DNA from: Pseudomonadota bacterium
Lineage (GTDB): Bacteria > Myxococcota_A > UBA796 > SXON01
Direction: 5' to 3'
Length of the DNA: 37,859 bases
NCBI GenBank assembly: GCA_005778355.1
Contig: SXON01000250.1
Span: 1-37,859 of the forward strand
Positions 14,718 to 24,735 of this stretch are shown here, in pieces. Positions within the stretch are counted from its first letter, which is position 1; each line of letters starts with the position of its first letter. The translations under genes were made by a program, and so were the position numbers. The notes under the pieces are model-generated. The model searched no databases, had not been told where the DNA came from, and saw only the letters and a program-made list of their open reading frames with translations.

Positions 14718-16759
14718 GCCGCCTCCTCGGCCGGTTGGCGCGCGGCGAGGAGCTGCGCGGCGACGAGCGCGGAGGCGGAAAACAAGAGCGCAGCGAGATC
14801 GAGCGCCAACTTGCGACGGGCTCGGTCGGGATCGATGCGCGCCGTGGCCTCAGCGAGAGGCTCATCCGGCCGCACGTCGGACTCCGCGAGCGGCGTGTTC
14901 ACCGCCACGTCGGCGAGCCGAGGCTCCCCGTCGCGACCCACTGCATAGGCGCCCGGCAACATGGGCGTGAAACGCACCACCCCGGCGGCTCGGGACACCT
15001 CAACGCGGCCGCCATCCGGTCCGGTGACCTCCACCTCGGCGCCGGCCGGCACGCTGACCTCCACCGGCTCGCCGACTGTACCGATGACGCGGGCACCGCT
15101 CGTCCCCAGCTCGGCGCCGAGCCAAGCCACGAGACGTTGCCAAGTCGGCGCATAGATCGCCTGCAAGGGGAAGTTCGACCAGCCGAGATCGACGCTGCTG
15201 GTCCACAGGTACACCCTGCCCTGCCCGATGCGTCGCTCTACCAGGGCGGGCACGCCTGACTCGTATCGAAGCAAGGTGCGAACGTCGCTCGACTCGGCGT
15301 AGGGCTCGAGCGCGAATACACGGCGGCTTCGCACGCGGCCGAAGCCCTCGCGACCGGCGCCGACGAAGGGCTCGAAGAGCTCCAGGTCGGCGTCGGGGAG
15401 AGCCAGCGGCACGCCCTCGCCGGCGTCGAGCGCCACGAGATCGCGTACGCGGCCCAGTCGCGATGGCAAGAGGCTCCCCAACACTGGGTTCCACACTTCG
15501 GCGCTCACGTTGTCTCCCACCGCGAGCACCAACGCGCCGCCACCTCGGACGAAGTCCACCAGCACCGGCGCCACCGACGAAGGATCGCCGACGTTGGCGA
15601 GCACCGCCACCTGCCACTTCCCCTCGGCCAGTCGCGACACGCCCCCGGGCGCCACCACGTCGATCCCCGCCCCGCTCCCGGCGAAGGGCGCCAGCGCGCG
15701 CTCGAGGAAGTAGACCTCCGACTTGGTGGGCGTACTCCCGGGGTCGCCGTCGACCACCAGCACCCGGGACTTGCCGACGCGTGGGAGGTGGAAGTAGCGG
15801 GTGTCGTCGAGCGGCAGCGCCTCGTCGGCGAGGGCCACCGAGGCCACGCCCCCCTCGGCCTGCCGGGGGACCGTGACCGACACCGACACCTCAGCCGGAC
15901 CTTCTTCCGTGGCTCCGGGCGCCTCCACGAACACGTTCATCTGCGCCCCATCGGGGAGTCGCACTGTCGCCGGGACCTCGCTCGCGGGGCCGTAGTTGCG
16001 CACCGTCACCGACACCGTGCCGCCCTCGAGGCCATCGCCATAGCGGGCCTCAGTAACGACGAAGTTCGCCGCGACTGCGGGCGCGAAGGTTCGCGGGAGC
16101 AGGGCAGAGCCCTGGGCGATCAGCCTTTCGATGCTGTGCGCCGCCGCTGCGAGCCGCCCGGGGCCGCTGCCGTCGCTCACCACCACCACCTCGCCCGGCT
16201 CGCCCTGGAGCGCGCCACGGGCGAGCGTGAGCGCACCGTCGAGGTCGGTGCCCCCGGAACCCTGCCGGCTGGCCCCGAGCAGCGTGGCCACCAGCGCGTG
16301 ATCGGTGGTGAATCCGGACAAGGACTCCGCCGGCGACCCCGCCGTGATCGCCGCCAGTTGCACGCCCTCGGCGAGGCCGCGCGCCACCGCAACCGCCTCG
16401 CGCTGGGCACGGGCAAAGGCCGGCTCGCCGTCGACCCGCTGGTCCATCGACAGCGAGGTGTCGAGCACGATGACGACGCGCCCGCTACCGCCGATCATCG
16501 TGCGCGTTTCCGGGAGGCGCAGCTCGGGACGCGCCGCCGCGATCACGAGGCCCGCGAGGCCGAGCAGCCGTAGGAGCAGGATCAGCCGATCGTGCAGGCG
16601 CCGCCGGCGCTCCAGGCGGATGCGGAGACGTTCGAGCAGGAGCATCGCCCCGAAGGCCACCCGCTCGGTGGGCGCTCGGCGCACCAGGTGCGCGAGCACC
16701 GGGCCCGCGAGCACCAGGCTCATCGCGAGGGCGAAGGGCGCGAGCAGGGCCAGGCTCAT
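14714..16759 (-). CDS. BatA-type membrane protein with VWA domain
   Basis: This 681-residue protein starts with the aerotolerance-regulator (BatA) N-terminal region: helix 5-25, 'LVRRAPTERVAFGAMLLLERL', a basic stretch, and a second helix about 58-77. The VWA domain follows with an intact metal-site motif Asp100-x-Ser102-x-Ser104 (VLDTSLSMD). Later are a CARDB-like beta domain and an amidotransferase-like segment (about 330-420). A C-terminal helix 'LALDLAALLFSASALVAAQLL' returns to the membrane. It overlaps DUF58 upstream and DUF4159 downstream by four bases each. Bat proteins act at the inner membrane with MoxR chaperones, but no biochemical role is settled for this architecture. Confidence 0.88.
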   Translation of the reverse strand: MSLALLAPFALAMSLVLAGPVLAHLVRRAPTERVAFGAMLLLERLRIRLERRRRLHDRLILLLRLLGLAGLVIAAARPELRLPETRTMIGGSGRVVIVLDTSLSMDQRVDGEPAFARAQREAVAVARGLAEGVQLAAITAGSPAESLSGFTTDHALVATLLGASRQGSGGTDLDGALTLARGALQGEPGEVVVVSDGSGPGRLAAAAHSIERLIAQGSALLPRTFAPAVAANFVVTEARYGDGLEGGTVSVTVRNYGPASEVPATVRLPDGAQMNVFVEAPGATEEGPAEVSVSVTVPRQAEGGVASVALADEALPLDDTRYFHLPRVGKSRVLVVDGDPGSTPTKSEVYFLERALAPFAGSGAGIDVVAPGGVSRLAEGKWQVAVLANVGDPSSVAPVLVDFVRGGGALVLAVGDNVSAEVWNPVLGSLLPSRLGRVRDLVALDAGEGVPLALPDADLELFEPFVGAGREGFGRVRSRRVFALEPYAESSDVRTLLRYESGVPALVERRIGQGRVYLWTSSVDLGWSNFPLQAIYAPTWQRLVAWLGAELGTSGARVIGTVGEPVEVSVPAGAEVEVTGPDGGRVEVSRAAGVVRFTPMLPGAYAVGRDGEPRLADVAVNTPLAESDVRPDEPLAEATARIDPDRARRKLALDLAALLFSASALVAAQLLAARQPAEEAA

Positions 16760-17640
16760 CCGAATCGGCCCTCGCGGCCACGGAGGAACTCGCCGATCAC
16801 CGCCACCAGATCGGCCCGGGACTCCACGAGCTGGTGCACGCCGCGCCGAGCACGCACGCCCTCGCGCACCTCGCTCACGAAGCGCTCGGCCTCCTCGCGC
16901 ACCGAGTCGCGCATCGCCGCCGGGTCGAGCGTTTCATCGGCGCCGCCTTCGGGCGAGTAGAGCTTCAGCGGCTGAGGAAAATCGAGCTCGAACTCCCGCC
17001 GATCGTAGAGCTGGATCGCGCGCAGGTCGACCCGCCGCCGCGCCAGGGCATCGAGCGCGGCCACCCAGTGGGGGATGGGCTCCATGAAGTCGCCGACGAG
17101 CACGAGTAGGCTACGGTCGTGGGCGCGAGCCCCCACGGCGGCCAGCGTGGCGGCGAGATCGGCGCGGCCCGCCGGACGGAGCGCAGCGAGGGCCGCGAAG
17201 ATTCGCGCCAGCTGCGCCCGCCCGCGGCGAGGCCGCAAGACGGTCGTGCCCTCCCCGGCCGCCACGTGCAGGCCGATGGGTTCGTTCTCGAGAAACAGCA
17301 AGTACGCAATCGTCGCGACAATCGCAACACTCGCGTCCCACTTCTCACCGGTGCTGCCGAGGTCGGCGGAGGCGTCGAGCACCAACGTCGCCCGCATTTC
17401 CGTCTCGGCCCGGTAGCGGCGCACCACGAGCCGGTCGCGACGACCGAGCACCCGCCAGTCGAGGTCGCGGAGGCTGTCACCCGGGGTGTACGGTTTGTAG
17501 TCGGCGAACTCCACCGCCTGTCCCACGCGCACGCTCCGCCGCAGGCCGACGCCGAGCCCCGCGACCACTTGCCGGGCGCGCAGGTGAAGGCTCGCGACAC
17601 GGGCGACGACGTCTTCCCGCCATGGCGTGGGCGCCGTCAC
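16756..17640 (-). CDS. DUF58 domain protein
   Basis: This 294-residue cytosolic protein starts at a GTG (17640), four bases after the MoxR stop. The DUF58 core is unmistakable: 'RRSVRVGQAVEFADYKPY' and 'TPGDSLRDLDWRVLGRRD' (35-70), then 'LVVRRYRAETEMRATLVLD'. A VWA-like fold follows, but the metal site is degenerate (DASAD instead of D-x-S-x-S at 90-94). DUF58 proteins are constant partners of MoxR ATPases and are thought to be clients or adaptors. It overlaps the BatA-like gene downstream by four bases. An upstream ATG in the same frame would lie inside moxR and is not needed. Confidence 0.9.
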   Translation of the reverse strand: MTAPTPWREDVVARVASLHLRARQVVAGLGVGLRRSVRVGQAVEFADYKPYTPGDSLRDLDWRVLGRRDRLVVRRYRAETEMRATLVLDASADLGSTGEKWDASVAIVATIAYLLFLENEPIGLHVAAGEGTTVLRPRRGRAQLARIFAALAALRPAGRADLAATLAAVGARAHDRSLLVLVGDFMEPIPHWVAALDALARRRVDLRAIQLYDRREFELDFPQPLKLYSPEGGADETLDPAAMRDSVREEAERFVSEVREGVRARRGVHQLVESRADLVAVIGEFLRGREGRFG

Positions 17641-17644
17641 GGGG

Positions 17645-18637
17645 TCAGGGTGCCGGGACCGAGCTGAGGATCCGCCGCACGATCTCCGAGGCACGCAGGC
17701 CCTCGGCCTCCGCGGCGAAGCTCGGCACGATGCGGTGCTGCAGGACGCTGGTCGCGACCGCGCGGACGTCGTCGATCGTCGCGTTGCGGCGGCCGTGCAA
17801 GGCGGCGCGCACTCTCGCGCCGAGCAGGAGGTACTGGCTGGCGCGGGGACCGGCCCCCCACTGGACGTAGCGCTTCACCACGTCGCCCGCGTCGACGCCC
17901 GGCCGGGTGGCCCGCGCGAGGCGCACCGCGAAGCGGGGAACGTCGTCGTGATCGAGGTGATTGCGGACCAGGTCTTGCAGGGCCACGAGGGTGTCTCGGT
18001 CGATCACCGGCTCCGGCGCGGGGCCGAGATCGCCGGTGGTACGCTCCACGATCTCGATCTCCTCGGCCTCGGAAGGGTAGTCCACCTCGATGCTGAACAT
18101 GAAGCGGTCGAGCTGGGCCTCGGGCACGGGGTCGGTGCCCTCCTGCTCGATGGGGTTCTGGGTGGCGAAGACCTGGAACGGGCGTTCGAGCTTGTAGGTC
18201 TGGCGCCCGATCGTCACCTGGCGCTCTTGCATGGCCTGCAGCAAGGCCGCCTGGGTGCGGGGCGGCGTGCGGTTGATCTCGTCGGAGAGGAGCAGGTGGG
18301 TGAAGATGGGGCCGGGGACAAAGCGAAGTGCCCGGTGACCGGTACTGCGGTCCTCGTCGAGCACCTCGGAGCCGGTGACGTCGGCGGGCCTCAGGTCCGG
18401 CGTGAACTGGATGCGCCCGGAGTCGAGGCCGAGGGCCTGAGCGGTGGACTGCACGAGCAAGGTCTTGGCGAGACCGGGAACCCCGATGAACAGGCAATGC
18501 CCACCGGCAAAGAGCGCGATCAGCATCCGCTCCACCACGTCGCGTTGGCCCACGATGCGGCGCCCGATCTGCGCCTCCACGTCGGCGCGGACGCGGGCGA
18601 GGCGGTCGTAAAGGGCGAGGTCGTCGGTGGGCGGCAT
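17645..18637 (-). CDS. moxR: MoxR-family AAA+ ATPase
   Basis: This 330-residue ATPase is probably a chaperone that remodels the VWA/DUF58 partners encoded next to it. It shows the MoxR order: '[20 protein letters not shown]', Walker A 'GVPGLAKT' (52-59), '[15 protein letters not shown]', Walker B '[19 protein letters not shown]' (Asp119, Glu120), sensor 1 '[20 protein letters not shown]', and 'LDRFMF' with the arginine finger. The lid contains '[20 protein letters not shown]' as in typical MoxR. It begins 21 bases after the peptidase-MA gene and is followed at once by DUF58. Confidence 0.95.
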   Translation of the reverse strand: MPPTDDLALYDRLARVRADVEAQIGRRIVGQRDVVERMLIALFAGGHCLFIGVPGLAKTLLVQSTAQALGLDSGRIQFTPDLRPADVTGSEVLDEDRSTGHRALRFVPGPIFTHLLLSDEINRTPPRTQAALLQAMQERQVTIGRQTYKLERPFQVFATQNPIEQEGTDPVPEAQLDRFMFSIEVDYPSEAEEIEIVERTTGDLGPAPEPVIDRDTLVALQDLVRNHLDHDDVPRFAVRLARATRPGVDAGDVVKRYVQWGAGPRASQYLLLGARVRAALHGRRNATIDDVRAVATSVLQHRIVPSFAAEAEGLRASEIVRRILSSVPAP

Positions 18638-18658
18638 GCAGAATCCGGGGACAGGGAG

Positions 18659-20188
18659 CTATCGCGACGAGGGAGGGGGCTCGGCGCTCTGGAGGATGCG
18701 GCGGTAGTGGGCATGCCGTTCGGCGAGGGTGCTCTTGCCCGTGGCGCCGTAGAGGTCGGCGAGGGCGGCCTGGGTGTCGGGGTCGAAGGGATCGACGTCG
18801 GCGGCGGCGCGAAACTGGGCGAGAGCGCCGGGAACGTCGCCCGCGGCGAGAAGCAGTCTCCCGAGGCTGCGCCGGGTGACGGCGTACTCCGGATAGTCTG
18901 CGATGGAGGCCTTTAGTACCGCCGTGGCCTGCTCGCGGCGCCCCAGCGCGAGGAGCGCCTCCGCGGTGCGCGCGGCGATCGCGGGGGAGGGCCCGTCGGC
19001 CCCAGACGCCGCCTTGTCGAACTCCACCAGCGCAGCGTCGGGTCGGCCTGCATCGAGCAGCATGTCGCCGAGGCGGGCGAACTTCGCGAGGTCGGCGCGC
19101 TTGCCCAGGAGGGGGTCGGCGGCGAGCTCGTCGCCCGCGCCGTCGAGCACCGTCGGCGCGGTCGCCAGCTTCTTCTGCACGAGGCTCATGCGGCCGAGGT
19201 CTTCTTTCCAGCCGCGCATGAAGGCGGCGACGTCGCCCCCGGTGCCCACGTCGGCCACGGCCTGGAGCGCGTCGCGATCCTCGCGGACCAGATCGAGAAC
19301 CCGTGAAACGGCGTCGTTCCCCGCGATCTTGCGCAGGTACACCACCATCGTCGACACCTGCGCGAAAGCCAGCGAGGCCTCCTCGGCGCTATCGAGGAAC
19401 GCCATCGACGGGTGCATACGCTCGAGCGGCACGAGGCTGTCGTTCGCGAGCGCCTCGGCAAGGAGGGACTGGGCCACGGGGGCGAGCGGCATCGGGTCGT
19501 CGACCTGCCAGAGCGACTCGTGACTGCGCGCGATGCCCTCCTGGAGCCACACCGGTACCTTGTCGCGACTGCGCCAGGCCACGATGTAGTGGATGTACTC
19601 GTGCGCGATGGTGTCTTTCCACGCGTAGCCGTGGCCAAGCGCCCGGGGTGACGACACCAGGAGGCGCGTCCACTTCGACAACGCGATCACCCCGGTGTTG
19701 CGGACCGCCGTCCCCGGCAACGAGGAGGCGTCGATGAAGCGCTGCGCCGTCGGGTAGAGCTCCATGCGCACGCCGCCCGGCGGGGCACCGCCGAGGATCG
19801 GCGCGATGCGGTCGTGGGCGGCCTGGAGGGTCTCGAGCGCCTCGTCGACGAGTACCTCGTCCATCCCGGCGCGGTAGCGCAGGGTCACGTCGCCACGCGA
19901 CACCGTGGTGAAGTCGGCGGTGGCGTCGGCGCTGAGCCGGTAGAGCTTCGACTTGCGGGCGTGGTTGTCGGGCTCCTCGGCCTTCTCCGTGCCCTGGTAG
20001 AGGTCGCGCGCCTGCGAGAACTCCCCGAGCGAGAAGGCCAGCTCGGCGCGCGCGACACGGTCGCTCGGGGAATCGCCCAGTCCGCTCGCCTCACGCTGCG
20101 CGCAGGCGAGGTCGCTCACCTCCAGGCACGCGAGCACCTCGGCGGCGTCGCCGGCCCACGCGAGGGAACCGAGGAGCGCGAGGATCAC
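18659..20188 (-). CDS. Secreted peptidase-MA-like gluzincin with TPR repeats
   Basis: This 509-residue protein has a short signal peptide (MILALLGSLAWAGD). A TPR-like stretch lies at about 40-65, then a zinc-peptidase domain (about 100-335) with HExxH as 'TIAHEYIHYIVAW' (His196, Glu197, His200). The distal glutamate is in 'VPVWLQEGIA' (Glu217), the spacing of peptidase-MA gluzincins. The C-terminal 150 residues are TPRs (for example 'AEALLALGRREQATAVLKAS'). Active-site residues are intact, so proteolysis in the periplasm is plausible. It overlaps DUF4175 upstream (ATGA) and precedes moxR, which ties a protease to the MoxR/Bat machinery. Confidence 0.85.
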   Translation of the reverse strand: MILALLGSLAWAGDAAEVLACLEVSDLACAQREASGLGDSPSDRVARAELAFSLGEFSQARDLYQGTEKAEEPDNHARKSKLYRLSADATADFTTVSRGDVTLRYRAGMDEVLVDEALETLQAAHDRIAPILGGAPPGGVRMELYPTAQRFIDASSLPGTAVRNTGVIALSKWTRLLVSSPRALGHGYAWKDTIAHEYIHYIVAWRSRDKVPVWLQEGIARSHESLWQVDDPMPLAPVAQSLLAEALANDSLVPLERMHPSMAFLDSAEEASLAFAQVSTMVVYLRKIAGNDAVSRVLDLVREDRDALQAVADVGTGGDVAAFMRGWKEDLGRMSLVQKKLATAPTVLDGAGDELAADPLLGKRADLAKFARLGDMLLDAGRPDAALVEFDKAASGADGPSPAIAARTAEALLALGRREQATAVLKASIADYPEYAVTRRSLGRLLLAAGDVPGALAQFRAAADVDPFDPDTQAALADLYGATGKSTLAERHAHYRRILQSAEPPPSSR

Positions 20189-23169
20189 TGGCGCACCAGC
20201 TCCTCGTAGTAGCGACGGTGGGCGGCTCGGTAGGCCTCCGGCACTTCGCCCTGCATGCCCTCGAGCAGGGCCTTCCGGTAGGCCTCCGGGGTCTCGAACT
20301 CCTCGGGCGCGGGGATGGCGATCTGCCGCGCGCCCTGCCCATTGGTGCCCGAGCTGCGCCCGCCAGCGCCTTGCTCCTCGCCCTGGCTGCCCCCGCCGGC
20401 CCCCGACTCCTCGCCCTGTCCACCCTGGCCGGCCTGCGCCATTTCCTGCATGTCTTGCTGGGCCTGCTGCAGGGCCTCCGATGCGCGGCGGAGTGCGTCT
20501 TCCGCGGCCTGCTGCGCGCCTTCGGTCCCCATGGCGTCGCCTTGCTCCATGCGCTCGGTAGCGCGGCCGGCCTGCGACGCCGCCTCGCCCGCCGCCTCGC
20601 TCACCGCGTCGCCGCCGGTGGGCAATTGCTGGCCTAGCTCCTCGGCCTGCTGGGCGGCCTGCTCGGCGCGATCGGCGATCGAGCGCTGTCGCGACGAGAG
20701 TTCGCGGAGCGCCCGAGTCAGTTCTGGAGACGACGAGGCCTGGGCCTCGCCCAGCTTCTCCAGCTCGCTCGTGGCTTGCTGGGCCGCCGCCTGCGCCCCG
20801 GAGAGCGCCCGCTGGGCGGCCGCAGCCTCCTCGGGGCTGAGGTTTCCGGCGCGCTGCTCGGCCTGCACCCGGCTCCGTGCGCGGGCGAGCGTGCGCTCGA
20901 GCTCCTGGGCCCGCCCCTCGGCCGTGGCCTGGTCGCGAGCGCGGGCGCTGTCGCCCAGGCTGCTCGCGTCGTGCTGCGCGTCCTGGACGGCTGAATCGAG
21001 GTTTCGCGAGCGTCCCTCGGTGGCCTGGACGGCAGGGTCGCCGAGCTGGCGCTGGGCCTCGGCCACGGCACGGTCCACCCGCTCCCAGGCCCTCATCCCT
21101 TCCTCGAGCGAGCTGCCGTGCTGATCGCGGGCGCGCCCGGTTTGATCGCGGAGCGCGGCCTGCTCCTCGGCAAGCGACTCCAACTGCTGCCCGAGCTTCG
21201 ACATCGCCTCCTGCAGCTTGCCGTCCTGGCCGGAGCCACGCTTCATGGCCTCCTCCACGCCACCCGCCATCTCTTCGAGCAGCCGCGCCACGCGGGCCAT
21301 CTCGGTGCGCGCGGTCTGATCGTCGCCTGCCGCGATGGCCTTGCGCGCCATGGTCATGGCCGCCTCGAGCTCCGTCCCGCGCTGTTGCAGGAACTCCTTG
21401 ATACCGCCGCGTTCAAGGGCGCCCGCCCGCGCCCTCACCTCGTCGTAGAGTCGAGACAGCTGGTCGAGCCTGGCCATGGCCTGCGGTCGAGTGAGTTGTG
21501 GTAATTCGCTCTCCAGCTCCTTGGCCTCCGCCGCGAGCTCTCGCACGAGCCTCATCAACTCGCCCATCGCCGCCATGCGCTGGAGCTGATCGATCAAGTA
21601 GATCGCCTCCTCGAGCTTCTCGACCGACTCCGCGTGCAGCAGCGCCAACCGAGCGGCATCGCTGACGCTGATCTTGCCGTCGGGAAGGCCGCGGGAGAAG
21701 GCCACGAAGGCACGTCGCGACTTGGCTACATCGAGCGACAACCGAGTGAGCAAGGAGGACTGAGCGAGGTCGTCCATGCCAGCGAAGCTGTCGTCGAAGG
21801 CGACGTAGCGCTGGTCGAACTTCTCGGCGAAGCGCCCGGCCGTGGCACCGTCGTTCGCGAAAGGCGCGGGGTCGACCAGCCCGTCGGCCAGCACGGGCAA
21901 GAGCGCCGCCAGCAACTGCTTCATCAGCTCGCGGTTGCGGAGCGCCGTGCCCGCCGCTCCCTCCACGACGATCTCCACGGGTGAGGACCAGCCCATCTTC
22001 GCGCCCGACACCTCGTCGTTGTCCAGCGCACCGACACGAAGGCGGGCCTTACTCCCAGCGGCGAGTCCGAGGTCGGCCATCGTGACCGCAGGGGCATCGG
22101 TGACCGTCCTTGGCACGTCGATCAAGGTGCGGAGCACGCGCTCCTTCGCCTCGCCGCCGATGACCACCTCGACCACCACCCGGGCCACCCCAAAGTCATC
22201 CTTGGCGGCGAAGGCGAGGTCGAGCGTGTCGTCGGCTTTCAGCACCAGCTTCGGAGGCACGCTCAGCGCCACGTCGGGCGCGAGGTCGGGCTCGGGGAGG
22301 ATGCGATAGTCCGCGCTCGGTCCCGAGGGGAAGACGAAGCGCCAGGTGCCCTCGTCGCCCACGGTGAAGCTGGCTTTAAGGCCGCGGCCCTCCGAGAGCT
22401 CCACCGGCACCGGCGCGGCCTCGTAGGCCACGAAGACGGCCGAGTCGTGCCTGTCGGCCGTGCGGGCGCGCACCTCGACCACCGTTCCCCGAGGGGCGTG
22501 CACCTCCCCGTTCGTGTTCGGCACTTCCAATGGTTCGAGGCGGGTATAGGTGGGGTAGAGGTAACGAAGGGTGATGTCGCCGAGCATCACGCGGGGTCCG
22601 TCGGCCTGCACCGCCTGCGGCGGCGCGCTGGCCCGTGTGTCGGCAAAGAGGCTCCGGAGCGCATCGATCGGGCCGACGGGCAGGCGCCATGCCACGAGAG
22701 ATAGGGTGATCAGACCCAGCAGAAACCAGCGCAGGTCGCGACGCGCGGGGGTGGCAGGCCACGCGCGGGCGGGGGGCACCTTCTCGAGCGAGCTCGCCAC
22801 CTCGCCCGCCACCCGCGCCAGGAGTGCGGCCGAGCCGCGAGGACGGGCCGCGCGATCCAGCACGGTGAGCAAGGCGCCATCGAGCTCCGGGCTCACCGCC
22901 TCGAAGCGAGTGGCCTGGGCACGATCACTCGCGAAACGCCGGAGCGGCCGCGCCCGCCAGGTCGCGAGGCCGATCGCCGCTAGGAGTCCCGCTGCCAGGG
23001 CCGCCAGCCCGACACTCCTCGCGCCCTCGTTCGCCGCGAGGGTGGCCAGGGACCACGACAACGCGAGCGCCCCGGCGCCCAGCGAGGCCGCGCCGACGAG
23101 AGCGAGGACGGCCTGGCGGGCGCGAGCGCGCGCGAGGCGTCGGCGGATTCGGGCGAGGGGGTCGGACAC
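20185..23169 (-). CDS. DUF4175-family membrane protein with long coiled coil
   Basis: This 994-residue protein has two N-terminal hydrophobic segments (about 18-65) and a third near 148-168 (WFLLGLITLSLVAW). A beta-rich extracytoplasmic region (about 190-410) follows. From about 520 to 930 it is Gln/Glu/Ala/Arg-rich heptad sequence forming long coiled coils, then a Gly/Gln/Ser-rich linker. The C-terminal motif 'TPEAYRKALLEGMQGEVPEAY' and 'RRYYEELVRQ' is typical of the DUF4175 family. The function is unknown; the architecture suggests an envelope-spanning scaffold. It starts 54 bases after the sensor-kinase stop and overlaps the peptidase gene downstream. Its base-level repetitiveness reflects the coiled coil. 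Confidence 0.85.
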   Translation of the reverse strand: MSDPLARIRRRLARARARQAVLALVGAASLGAGALALSWSLATLAANEGARSVGLAALAAGLLAAIGLATWRARPLRRFASDRAQATRFEAVSPELDGALLTVLDRAARPRGSAALLARVAGEVASSLEKVPPARAWPATPARRDLRWFLLGLITLSLVAWRLPVGPIDALRSLFADTRASAPPQAVQADGPRVMLGDITLRYLYPTYTRLEPLEVPNTNGEVHAPRGTVVEVRARTADRHDSAVFVAYEAAPVPVELSEGRGLKASFTVGDEGTWRFVFPSGPSADYRILPEPDLAPDVALSVPPKLVLKADDTLDLAFAAKDDFGVARVVVEVVIGGEAKERVLRTLIDVPRTVTDAPAVTMADLGLAAGSKARLRVGALDNDEVSGAKMGWSSPVEIVVEGAAGTALRNRELMKQLLAALLPVLADGLVDPAPFANDGATAGRFAEKFDQRYVAFDDSFAGMDDLAQSSLLTRLSLDVAKSRRAFVAFSRGLPDGKISVSDAARLALLHAESVEKLEEAIYLIDQLQRMAAMGELMRLVRELAAEAKELESELPQLTRPQAMARLDQLSRLYDEVRARAGALERGGIKEFLQQRGTELEAAMTMARKAIAAGDDQTARTEMARVARLLEEMAGGVEEAMKRGSGQDGKLQEAMSKLGQQLESLAEEQAALRDQTGRARDQHGSSLEEGMRAWERVDRAVAEAQRQLGDPAVQATEGRSRNLDSAVQDAQHDASSLGDSARARDQATAEGRAQELERTLARARSRVQAEQRAGNLSPEEAAAAQRALSGAQAAAQQATSELEKLGEAQASSSPELTRALRELSSRQRSIADRAEQAAQQAEELGQQLPTGGDAVSEAAGEAASQAGRATERMEQGDAMGTEGAQQAAEDALRRASEALQQAQQDMQEMAQAGQGGQGEESGAGGGSQGEEQGAGGRSSGTNGQGARQIAIPAPEEFETPEAYRKALLEGMQGEVPEAYRAAHRRYYEELVRQ

Positions 23170-23223
23170 CGGGCTCGGGAGTGCGGGAATCGACCCGCCA
23201 GGGGGCCGATGGGTTCCGTGGGC

Positions 23224-24642
23224 TTATCGTGACGCGGGCAAGCGCAGGGTGAAGCGGCTGCCCTTACCCAGCTGGCTCTGCACCTCGATTCGCCCGCCGT
23301 GTTGCTCCACGATGCGGTTGGCGATGGCGAGCCCGAGCCCGGTGCCCTTGCCGGGGGGCCGGGTGGTGAAGAAGGGTTCGAATAGTCGCGACAGGTGCTC
23401 CGGAGAGATGCCCTCTCCATCGTCGAGAACGCTCACTAGTACATCATTCTGGTCGAGACGAGCACCCAACTCGATGCGATGCGCCCCGGCGTCGGCGGCG
23501 TTGAGCAGGAGGTTGACCAGCACCTGGTGAAGCTTTGTCACTTCGCCACGCACGTGGGGGACAGCCTGCACGTGCACGCTCAGTTCCACCCCCCGGAAGC
23601 TCACCTGGTGCCGCACCGTGTTGGCGCCCTCCTCCAGGAGTTGCAGCACGTCGACATCGCCGGGCTCGGTCTCGTCGGCTCGGGCAAAGTCGAGCAGGTT
23701 GCGCAGCAGGCGATGCATGCGCTCGACTTCGACCTGAGCGCGTCGCGTGATGTCGCCCGCCTCGCGATGACCGGTGTTGCTGGCGAGAATCTCGACGTAC
23801 CCTCGCACCGCGGCGAGCGGATTGCCCAGCTCGTGGGCCAGGCCGGCGGCCAGGCGCCCGACGCTGGCTAGTTTCTCGGAGCGAACCAGGGCCTCCTGGG
23901 TGCGGCGGAGGTCGGCGTTGGCGGATTCCAGCGAGGCCAACTGCTCGGCGGTGCGCGCGCGGTAGGCGGCAAGCGCCTCGCTCATCAAGTTGAGATGCTC
24001 GGCCAGCTCGGCCAGCTCGGCCGGGGCGTCGCCGGGCACGGGGGTACCGAACTTCCCTCCGGCGATCGCCTGGGTGGCCTCGCCGATGCGACGGATGGGA
24101 TCCACCACGTTGCGCCGGAACAAGAAGTAGCCAAACACACCGATAATCCCCGCCGAGAAGAGGGCGTGGAGCACGATGACGCCCCAGGCGGCGCGCTCCA
24201 CTCTCTCTCGCGGGTAGTGCAGCTCGACCACGGCGCGCGGGCGGCCTGCGCCCACGGGGGCGACCACCCGAACGGCGTCGTCGAGCTCGACGAGGCTCGC
24301 CTCGCGGGTGGCGACGGTCCGGAGCACGACGGCGTCGGCCTCGCCCAGGTCGGCGCCCGCGAGGCGCTCGCCCTCGGGAGACCACACGGTGATTGCCTCG
24401 ATACCCGCCCGTCGGTGCCCGTCGATCACGCGCTTCCAGCCCTCCTCGTCGGTGGCCCCGAGCTCCCCCGCGAGCACCGCACCGGCTGACTCGGCGAGGT
24501 CGGCGGTAGCCTCGCCGAGCACGTAGCGCGTAGCGATGTGAAACACCCCCGCGTCGAGCACGGCGACGCCGACGGTGAGCAGGCCCAGCGAGAGAGCAAT
24601 CTCCACCCAGAGCGAGGCGCGCGCGGGCGGGGCTTTGGGCAT
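23224..24642 (-). CDS. Membrane sensor histidine kinase (NtrB/ZraS-like), orphan in the window
   Basis: This 472-residue kinase has a helix at about 11-35, a periplasmic sensor of about 115 residues, a second helix (153-175), a HAMP domain (176-230) and a short coiled coil. The HisKA domain with His270 is in '[21 protein letters not shown]'. The ATPase domain shows '[15 protein letters not shown]', '[20 protein letters not shown]' and '[18 protein letters not shown]'. This E/N-containing H-box is typical of kinases that partner NtrC-type regulators, but no response-regulator gene is adjacent. It lies 93 bases after lexA and 54 bases before DUF4175, so it may be the first gene of the envelope operon and its sensor. 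Confidence 0.9.
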   Translation of the reverse strand: MPKAPPARASLWVEIALSLGLLTVGVAVLDAGVFHIATRYVLGEATADLAESAGAVLAGELGATDEEGWKRVIDGHRRAGIEAITVWSPEGERLAGADLGEADAVVLRTVATREASLVELDDAVRVVAPVGAGRPRAVVELHYPRERVERAAWGVIVLHALFSAGIIGVFGYFLFRRNVVDPIRRIGEATQAIAGGKFGTPVPGDAPAELAELAEHLNLMSEALAAYRARTAEQLASLESANADLRRTQEALVRSEKLASVGRLAAGLAHELGNPLAAVRGYVEILASNTGHREAGDITRRAQVEVERMHRLLRNLLDFARADETEPGDVDVLQLLEEGANTVRHQVSFRGVELSVHVQAVPHVRGEVTKLHQVLVNLLLNAADAGAHRIELGARLDQNDVLVSVLDDGEGISPEHLSRLFEPFFTTRPPGKGTGLGLAIANRIVEQHGGRIEVQSQLGKGSRFTLRLPASR

Positions 24643-24735
24643 GGGCGGCTCATGGTAGCAAGACCACCTCCGCCCACACGTGGACTGTCGCGACCTCGTA
24701 CTGTCGAGACCGGCTGACTACGCGGGGGTGCGGGG

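Noticed and set aside
13981..14865. Upstream extension of the VWA/amidotransferase-like frame
   Set aside because: It runs through the DUF4159 gene in another frame and is Arg/Pro-rich. The GTG overlapping the DUF4159 stop fits the family and operon pattern.
17627..18916. A 429-codon plus-strand open frame opposite moxR
   Set aside because: The opposite strand encodes a complete MoxR with all motifs. The plus-strand product is His/Gly/Arg-rich shadow sequence, as expected at high GC.
24643..24735. Terminator or promoter between lexA and the sensor kinase
   Set aside because: Only two imperfect ACTGTCG-GACC direct repeats and one GTCGCGAC copy are present; no stem with a U-tract and no -10/-35 pair could be found.
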